A DNA stretch of 64,000 nucleotides from CAVTUU01 sp045804965 (GTDB lineage Bacteria > Chloroflexota > Chloroflexia > Thermomicrobiales > UBA6265), in contig JBJMMD010000009.1 in the NCBI GenBank assembly GCA_045804965.1, positions 186,001-250,000 of the forward strand, read 5' to 3'. The stretch's first letter is position 1. Each line of letters begins with the position of its first letter. The notes under the pieces were generated by a model. It ran no database searches and was not told the origin of the DNA. It was given only the letters and a program-made list of their open reading frames with translations. This document shows positions 58,473 through 64,000 of the stretch, one piece after another. The position numbers and the translations under genes are program-made.

Positions 58473-60092
58473 ATGTCCAGTTCCGGCGGAGGCACGCAGC
58501 ACATGCATTTCGGTGGTAGGACCTTACATTGGCCCGATACATCGCGTGATCAGATCATCTGGCTTCTTCTGCTGATCGGGATTTTCCTGTTCATGCGGGC
58601 GGCCGCGGGCACGCCGATGGCGGTGCTCGCGACCTTCACCGGCGTTGCCGGATACGGAATCGACCGTCATTTCTACATCCAGTACACCATCCTTTTGGTC
58701 GCGATGCTTGCCTTTGTCTTTCGCTCGCGCCAGGTTCGGCGCGTGACCGCGCGCCAGGCAGCGGGCGAAGGGATTCTGCTCAGCGCCGGATTCGTCCTCT
58801 ATGAGCTGGGCCGGATGCTCTTCGTCGGAGATTTCACGACGGCAGAACGAAATGCGTCGCGGGTCGTCGCCTTGGAACGGCGATTCGGCGGAGCGTTCGA
58901 GAGCTCATGGCAACAGACGGTCCTCGGCCACGATCATGCCCTCGAATCGTTCAACCGTGTCTACTCGTTCATGTTCATCCCCATCGTCATCGGGGTGCTG
59001 TTCTGGCTGCTCATCTTCGATGACGCCTCATACCGCATCTTACGGACGAGTTTAGGCATCGCGGCGCTGCTCGCCTTGACCACGATTGCGCTCTTCCCGG
59101 TGGCTCCCCCGCGGCTCCTGCCCGGCTCAAACGTGATCGACACTCACCGCCTTCTTGGCGGCAAGCACGGTTTCGTCAACCAGTTCGCGGCGGTGCCGAG
59201 TCTTCACGTCGGCTGGTCGATTGCAGCCGGATTCGCCCTCTGCCGGAGCTTGCGGAATCACCGTTGGCGACATCTAGCGTACGCGCCTGGTGTGCTCATG
59301 GCGGTGACGGTCATTGTGACCGGAAACCACTTTTGGTTTGATGCAGTAATCGGGGTTTGCTTCACGCTCGGCCCGGCGATCTTGTTGTCCAACCGCGCTG
59401 ACGCTACGGCCGCGCGCCGGGGCGTGCATCGGGTGTCGGCTTGGTCGGCGGCGCGCGCGGCGATCGCCCAATCTTCGGGAGCGCAGTTCTCCATCTGTTC
59501 GCTGGGGCTGCTGTTGGCGTATCTCGTTCTCCGCGAACCGATCACCCCCAACTTCACGCACTATTGGGGCTATCAGATTGCGCAGATCGCTGCCACCATC
59601 GCCGCGGTGGCGTATTTGTCGACGAAGCTCGCCCCTGAGGGCGGGCTCTCCTGGCCCACGCATATCATTGTCGTGACCGTGACCTATGCCGATACGTTTG
59701 GCACGGCAGGCCACTTCTATGACCGCTTTGCGACATACGACAAGATCACCCATTTTGGCGGCGGAGCGTCATTGGCGGCAGCAGCTTATGACATCCTGTA
59801 TGCGATGAACGTGCGCGGTCGGATCTCTTGGTCGCCGAGCGCGCGCGTGCTTGTGGCAACGCTAATTCCTGTCGCGCTCGGCGTAAGTTGGGAGATTTAC
59901 GAGTATTTGGGCGACTCGGTGTTCAACACCGGGCGCAATGCCGGCGGCCTAGACACGACGTACGACATCATTTCCGACACCACCGGCGCGTTCTTGACCT
60001 GCTTGATTATGTGGCGGCGCGAGCTGAAGCAGACTGTGGCCGAATTCCAACCGAAGCACGTCTTTGGTCGCACGGGACCGTCGTCGGGGTAA
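58473..60092 (+). CDS. PAP2-superfamily membrane protein fused to a DUF2238-like membrane domain
   Basis: 539 residues with about 12 hydrophobic segments. The first half has inositolphosphotransferase-like PAP2 motifs: FPVAPPRLLPG, QFAAVPSLHVGWSIA (active-site His) and VTGNHFWFDAVIG (nucleophile His). The second half (about 345-520) has DKITHFGGGASLAAAAYDIL, ALGVSWEIYEYLGD and DTTYDIISDTTGAFL, like DUF2238/YjdF membrane proteins. The PAP2 half should transfer or remove a lipid-linked phosphate at the outer face. The role of the second half is unknown. Fusion of the two is unusual. Confidence 0.75.
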   Translation: MSSSGGGTQHMHFGGRTLHWPDTSRDQIIWLLLLIGIFLFMRAAAGTPMAVLATFTGVAGYGIDRHFYIQYTILLVAMLAFVFRSRQVRRVTARQAAGEGILLSAGFVLYELGRMLFVGDFTTAERNASRVVALERRFGGAFESSWQQTVLGHDHALESFNRVYSFMFIPIVIGVLFWLLIFDDASYRILRTSLGIAALLALTTIALFPVAPPRLLPGSNVIDTHRLLGGKHGFVNQFAAVPSLHVGWSIAAGFALCRSLRNHRWRHLAYAPGVLMAVTVIVTGNHFWFDAVIGVCFTLGPAILLSNRADATAARRGVHRVSAWSAARAAIAQSSGAQFSICSLGLLLAYLVLREPITPNFTHYWGYQIAQIAATIAAVAYLSTKLAPEGGLSWPTHIIVVTVTYADTFGTAGHFYDRFATYDKITHFGGGASLAAAAYDILYAMNVRGRISWSPSARVLVATLIPVALGVSWEIYEYLGDSVFNTGRNAGGLDTTYDIISDTTGAFLTCLIMWRRELKQTVAEFQPKHVFGRTGPSSG

Positions 60093-60150
60093 GCTCCCTT
60101 TTCCACGTGAGCGTGGGAGTACGAGGAGACTACTCGGCGCCGCCGCGCGC

Positions 60151-60197
60151 CCGGGGCTGAAGTCCCCGGGCTGAACCTACAAAGCCGGCTAAAGACT
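60151..60197. repeat. family B repeat, degenerate copy
   Basis: CCGGGGCTGAAGTCCCCGGG hairpin, CTGAACCTACAAAGCCGGC and a decayed end TAAAGACTGGC. It lies between convergent genes. Confidence 0.5.
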
Positions 60198-60358
60198 GGC
60201 TAAGATCAGGCGCTCTCTTCGTTGTTCCGTGTTGTTCCGTAGCGGCGTACAGCTGTACGCCTTCGATCGAATCCGACTCAGTTCGCCTTTTCCACCCGCC
60301 GTAGTCGCCAGGCTGGCATACGGCTGCTTGCCGCTACGATTCCTACTCCAGTGAACGT

Positions 60359-61231
60359 CTAAGACGTCATAACGTTCCGCAGACGGCCTAGCTTCTCGAC
60401 CTCGACTTCGACGGTGTCGCCGGGCTTGAGCCAAGGTTTGTCGGCGCGGCCCATGGCGACGCCTTCCGGGGTCCCGGTCGAGATCAGGTCGCCGGGGCTT
60501 AGTGTGAAATGCTTGCTCAGGTAGCTGACGAGCTGGGCAACGGAGAAGATCATGTCAGCCGTGGTTGAGTCCTGGCGGAGTTCGCCGTTGACCCAGCATT
60601 TGACGGCGAGCTTTTGTGGATCGCCGACCTTATCGGCCGAAACGAGGTAGGGACCGACCGGGAGGAACTTGTCGAGTGTCTTGCCGAGGACCCATTGGCT
60701 CGTGCGGCGCTGCAGCTCACGCGCGCTGACGTCGTTTGCGGTGCAATAGCCAAACACGTAATTGAGGGCATCGGCTTCACTGACGTTTTTCGCGGTCTTG
60801 CCAATAATGACGCCGAGCTCGGCTTCGTAGTCATATTCGGTGTCGACGGGTGGGAGGGGGACTTCCTCGTTGTGGGCTGCGATCGCGTTGTTGAACTTCG
60901 AGAAGACGACCGGGGTCGCCGGAATCGGAGAGTTCGTTTCTTCGGCGTGACGGCGGTAGTTGAGCCCGATGCAGATGACCTTCGTTGGACGCGGCAAACA
61001 CGGTCCAAATGTGAGCGAGGACTCGTCCCGGATCGCGGACGCCGGCGCGCCGGCCGCGAGCGCCGCCAGCGCGGTTGCCGCATCATCGCCGCCGGTGAGC
61101 AGATCCTCGACCGTCTCGGACGCCTCGATATTGCCGGTCGCCTGCTTCGCGGCGGTGACATCGACGACGCCGTTCTCGGTCTTCACGCCGAGGCGCAGCG
61201 CGTTGCCGTCCTTGAAGGTCAACAAATACAT
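60359..61231 (-). CDS. fumarylacetoacetate hydrolase family protein
   Basis: 290 residues. It starts MYLLTFKDGNALRLGVKTEN. The catalytic core has KVICIGLNYRRHAEE (His-Glu pair), PVVFSKFNNAIAAHNEEV, the metal ligands in YDYEAELGVIIG, and ISTGTPEGVAMG near the end. This is the FAH/2-hydroxyhepta-diene-dioate isomerase fold, which cleaves or isomerises beta-diketo acids in aromatic degradation. No pathway neighbour is present. Confidence 0.93.
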   Translation of the reverse strand: MYLLTFKDGNALRLGVKTENGVVDVTAAKQATGNIEASETVEDLLTGGDDAATALAALAAGAPASAIRDESSLTFGPCLPRPTKVICIGLNYRRHAEETNSPIPATPVVFSKFNNAIAAHNEEVPLPPVDTEYDYEAELGVIIGKTAKNVSEADALNYVFGYCTANDVSARELQRRTSQWVLGKTLDKFLPVGPYLVSADKVGDPQKLAVKCWVNGELRQDSTTADMIFSVAQLVSYLSKHFTLSPGDLISTGTPEGVAMGRADKPWLKPGDTVEVEVEKLGRLRNVMTS

Positions 61232-61367
61232 CGAGACCCCTTTCTCACGTTGGTTCAGTTTCGATTGTGCGCAACAATCCGCACCGGCGACTGCTCACCG
61301 GCGCGGGCGACATATTTTAGGGCACTTTTCGAGCAAACGGTTGACGACGCGGCTAGAGGAATGAAAC

Positions 61368-61392
61368 GGGGCGGAACCATTCGTCCCGCCCC
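61368..61392 (-). terminator. terminator-like hairpin
   Basis: GGGGCGG and CCGCCCC pair around an 11-base loop. On the minus strand the stem is followed by GTTTCATTCC. It lies 53 bases after the stop of the small gene at 61445 and probably ends its transcript. Confidence 0.5.
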
Positions 61393-61444
61393 TTCGAGTG
61401 GTGCTACAAGTCTGCGGGCAGTACTGGAGACCGATGCTCCCTGT

Positions 61445-61714
61445 TCAATTCATTGCCGGCTTGATCTCAACTCCAATTGTTGGGGTGACGCCTTCCAGGC
61501 GATGTCCGGCGCGGATCAGGAGGTTGCCAGACCATTTACGCCAAGCGCGAGGCGCCCGCTCGCGATCTGGGTGGGTTGCGATCCACTGCTGCGCGAACTG
61601 CTGGTCCCGCAGGTGTCGTTCTGCCGCCGCAAGAACTTGGCCCCCATTGAGCCCACAGCCATGGAGTATGAACGCATCAGGAGTCTTGTAATCAGACGAT
61701 GTGTGTGGATACAT
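61445..61714 (-). CDS. orphan small protein
   Basis: 89 residues from the ATG at 61714, which follows a strong AGGAAGGAAAAACTAC ribosome site; the longer frame to 61837 lacks one. It reads MYPHTSSDYKTPDAFILHGC then GLNGGQVLAAAERHLRD, QQWIATHPDRERAPRAWRKW and ends GVEIKPAMN. It has one Cys and a basic second half. No signal peptide or membrane helix. Not recognised as any family. It has its own hairpin terminator and a palindrome upstream, both favouring a real, regulated gene. Confidence 0.55.
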   Translation of the reverse strand: MYPHTSSDYKTPDAFILHGCGLNGGQVLAAAERHLRDQQFAQQWIATHPDRERAPRAWRKWSGNLLIRAGHRLEGVTPTIGVEIKPAMN

Positions 61715-61796
61715 GTAGTTTTTCCTTCCTATCGCTCTTGATGCCCCAGAACGGTTGCGGTTGCCTGATGTGATGCTGCGCCTCGCGGGTGCGCTG

Positions 61797-61820
61797 GACA
61801 TCCGCCAACTGGCGGATATC
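61797..61820. promoter_or_regulatory. palindromic operator candidate upstream of the small gene
   Basis: GACATCCGCCA-ac-TGGCGGATATC, arms complementary except one position. It lies between the AfsR/LuxR-type regulator stop and the small gene start, in the latter's promoter region. Confidence 0.45.
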
Positions 61821-61901
61821 TGAGGAGATTCGAGCATGGGGGATCTACGCGACCCGCGTAGTCGTCGCGTAGGACGGGCGCGAGTTGAGAGGGGTTAGGG
61901 G

Positions 61902-64000
61902 TTAAGTGATGCCGTGCTGGACGGCGAGGGCGATCGCCTCCGAGCGCCCAGTCACGCCGAGCTTGGCGTAGAGGTTGGAGAGGTGGGTCTGCACCGTACG
62001 AGGACTGATGAAGAGTTCCTGGGCAATCTGGGGAGTCGAGAGGCCCGCCGGCAAGAGGCGAAGGACTGCAAGTTCCCGCGGTGTGAGGCCGAAGGGAGCG
62101 GCCAGTGCCGATGGCGGCGGCCCTCGCCACGCCTCGGCGGCGTCGAGGGCGGCCTGAAGTTCAGCCGTGACCTGATCCGGGCGCATCGCACGGCCTTCAG
62201 CCCAGGCGCGATCGAACGCCGCCTGCCCCAACGCTTCTCGCGCCCGGTTCATGGCTCGCTCGAAGACGGTGCGCTCAGGCATAAGAGATTTCTCGCTTTT
62301 CAGTTCGTCAACGGCTGCCGACGCCGCCAACAGGTGCGCTGCTCGCACCGGCTCGTCGACAGCTTGGGCCAGCAACGCGGTGGCCGCGTTCACGGGCCCT
62401 CGAACCACGTACTGGGTCCCGCAACTCAGCGATGCCAGCTCAGTTGACGAGCTCACGGAGAAGGCCTCGCGGAGGGCGCTGGTCGCCTTCGGGTAATCTC
62501 CCTGATCGGTCGCGAGAATCCCAATCCAACCCAAGCACCAAGACACGAAGTAGGGCCGATCCAACGCCCTGCCGGCCTCTAGTGCCTGCTCCCAATACTG
62601 TGCGGCTAGCTCCGAGGCTCCGCGCCCGTACGCCACTTTCCCCCGCTGGTAGGACATCAATGGGCCGAACATGGGGTCCGAAGTGCGCACCAGCTCTAGA
62701 CTCTCTGCGAGCATCGTATCGCCCGCCATGTAATTGCCGCGGCCCCCTTCGACCATGCCGAGCATCGCCACACTGATCGCCTCAAGATCGTCAACGGAGT
62801 TCCGGGTATCTCTGGCGATCGCCCGGCTCTGCGCCAGATGAATGGCCGCTTCCTCATCATCGCCAAGGTAATGGTTAAGCACTCCGAGGAAGTAATGCGC
62901 CCAGCCGAGATAGGGCGACTGCATCGCAGACGGCGCTGCCAATGATTTCGCCAGCCAGTCGCGACCTTCCAGCCAGCGGCCGGTGTAATACCAGAAAAAG
63001 CCGAGCGTGGCCGCCAGGCGCAGCAGCCGTGCCCAATCGCCCGTCCGCTCCAGCCACGTCAGGGCCGCCCGCAGGTTGTCCCGATCGGTCTCTAAACGAG
63101 TCCAACCTTCGTCACGAGACAGAACGCCGCGCAAGCCGAGGTGTTCGTGAGCGACTTCCAGGCACCAATTGGCATGGGCAGACCTGGTGGCGTCCTCCTC
63201 GCTGCTGGCGGTCAATTGCTCCAGCCCGAACTCACGGATCGTCTCCAGCATCCTGAACCGGGTCGTGCCGTCCGCCTCTTGGGCGTGGAGCAACAGGCTC
63301 TTGTCGACGAGCGAGGAGATGCCGTTGAAAACATCGACCGCCAGCTCGCCGGCCGCGATGGCGACCGCCTCCGCCGCCGCGAGCGTGCAACCACCGACAA
63401 AGACGGCCAGCCGCCGGAACAGCACCCGCTCCGGTTCGGTCAGCAGGTCATAGCTCCAGGCGATGGCCTCCCGCATCGTTTGCAGGCGCTCGGGCACGTC
63501 GGTTGGGCCGCCGGTGAGGAGCGTCAGTTGCTGCTCCAGGCGCTCCAGAATCACCGCCGGAGTCAGGATTCGATCCCAGGCAGCCGCCAGCTCAAGCGCC
63601 AGCGGTAGACCATCGAGGCGGCGGCAGATTTCGGCAATGGTTGGGGCGTTGGTCTCAGTCAGTGCAAAACTGGGCCGCATGGCTTGGGCCCGCTCGACGA
63701 AAAGGCGAGCTGCCTGGTTTTCAAGAAGAGCACGCGGCGAATTGACACTGACAGCCGGCACATCCAGCGGCTCGAGCGGAAACGTGCGCTCACCGTAAGG
63801 GTGGAGGCGCTCACGGCTCGTAACAAGTACCCGAGCATCAGCACCGGATGAGAGGAGCGAGCCGACGAGCGGCGCCGCAGGAAGGAGGTGCTCAAAATTG
63901 TCGAGCACGAGGAGTACGTGTGTTCCTGCCAGCGCGTTGCGGAGGCGTTCGCCGAGTGGCTGGTCTCCCGTCTCCCGCACACCGAGCATGCGCGCGATCG
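61902..64000 (-). CDS. AfsR/LuxR-type STAND transcriptional regulator, 5' end cut by window
   Basis: The frame runs from the right edge to 61902; the first ATG inside is at 63989 but the gene starts beyond the window. LLVLDNFEHLLPAAPLVG is Walker B of the NB-ARC ATPase; Walker A lies outside. VLVTSRERLHPYGER and RRLDGLPLALELAAA follow, then TPR-like repeats (about 330-560). A C-terminal LuxR helix-turn-helix follows: LTPRELAVLRLLPAGLSTPQ, EELFISPRTVQTHLSNLY. Large regulators of this kind sense a ligand through the repeats and bind DNA when ATP-loaded. It is related to the STAND core at 33205. Confidence 0.9.
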   Translation of the reverse strand, partial: IARMLGVRETGDQPLGERLRNALAGTHVLLVLDNFEHLLPAAPLVGSLLSSGADARVLVTSRERLHPYGERTFPLEPLDVPAVSVNSPRALLENQAARLFVERAQAMRPSFALTETNAPTIAEICRRLDGLPLALELAAAWDRILTPAVILERLEQQLTLLTGGPTDVPERLQTMREAIAWSYDLLTEPERVLFRRLAVFVGGCTLAAAEAVAIAAGELAVDVFNGISSLVDKSLLLHAQEADGTTRFRMLETIREFGLEQLTASSEEDATRSAHANWCLEVAHEHLGLRGVLSRDEGWTRLETDRDNLRAALTWLERTGDWARLLRLAATLGFFWYYTGRWLEGRDWLAKSLAAPSAMQSPYLGWAHYFLGVLNHYLGDDEEAAIHLAQSRAIARDTRNSVDDLEAISVAMLGMVEGGRGNYMAGDTMLAESLELVRTSDPMFGPLMSYQRGKVAYGRGASELAAQYWEQALEAGRALDRPYFVSWCLGWIGILATDQGDYPKATSALREAFSVSSSTELASLSCGTQYVVRGPVNAATALLAQAVDEPVRAAHLLAASAAVDELKSEKSLMPERTVFERAMNRAREALGQAAFDRAWAEGRAMRPDQVTAELQAALDAAEAWRGPPPSALAAPFGLTPRELAVLRLLPAGLSTPQIAQELFISPRTVQTHLSNLYAKLGVTGRSEAIALAVQHGIT

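Noticed and set aside
1..64000. CRISPR array, rRNA, tRNA genes, insertion sequences, prophage
   Set aside because: No regularly spaced direct repeats, no rRNA or tRNA signature, no transposase, integrase or phage structural gene was recognised on reading both strands.

Overview
The window looks like a chromosomal piece of a high-GC Chloroflexota bacterium of the Thermomicrobia/Sphaerobacter type. This rests on F420-type enzymes (three LLM-class oxidoreductases and two F420-type split-barrel proteins), cupredoxins with Ala-Ser-Pro-rich linkers, large AfsR/LuxR-type ATPases, and an rpmH-rnpA-yidD-yidC-jag-mnmE block. Taxonomy is inferred from gene content only. No rRNA, tRNA, CRISPR array or insertion sequence was recognised.

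1-6.7 kb, mostly minus strand: a partial HAD phosphatase and a uridine-kinase-like protein, an SDR, then an arsenic/sulfur operon. That operon reads ArsM-like methyltransferase, second methyltransferase, DsrE-like protein, rhodanese-MBL fusion, MFS exporter. It is divergent from a LysR regulator, with two palindromes between them. The arsM gene has an in-frame UGA exactly where relatives carry an arsenic-binding Cys, followed 16 nt later by the loop of a perfect 7-bp hairpin, so it is read here as a selenoprotein. Two downstream genes carry single-base frameshifts in G-runs.

7-22 kb: a COG4280-type membrane protein with a tiny coupled partner, a peptide ABC transporter lacking local ATPase genes, a DUF559 nuclease, two LLM oxidoreductases, two polytopic glycosyltransferase-like proteins around a B3/B4-domain protein, and twin F420-type split-barrel proteins.

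22.5-30 kb: the housekeeping block mnmE, pfkB-type kinase, jag/khpB, yidC, yidD, rnpA and rpmH (minus strand, heavily seeded with dispersed repeats), then a YihY-family membrane protein.

30-37.9 kb: an accessory region. It holds two MNT nucleotidyltransferases plus a HEPN protein, a small membrane protein, and a duplicated yihY promoter with a start-codon remnant. Next is an AT-richer two-gene cassette (DUF6414-like protein plus a DUF4062-STAND-TPR protein), a response-regulator fragment and a patatin-like lipase.

38-64 kb: cupredoxins (one lacking copper ligands), cytidine deaminase, an APC permease, a bactofilin-like membrane protein, a serine hydrolase, NagB, an inositol-phosphatase family protein, a third LLM enzyme, tandem HESTH metallopeptidase-like proteins, a ROK kinase followed by a HAD phosphatase, an amine oxidase, CopA under a CsoR-like operator, a Ham1-like protein, a PAP2-DUF2238-like fusion, an FAH-family enzyme, a small orphan gene, and an AfsR/LuxR regulator cut by the window end.

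At least four families of dispersed palindromic repeats occupy most intergenic gaps.
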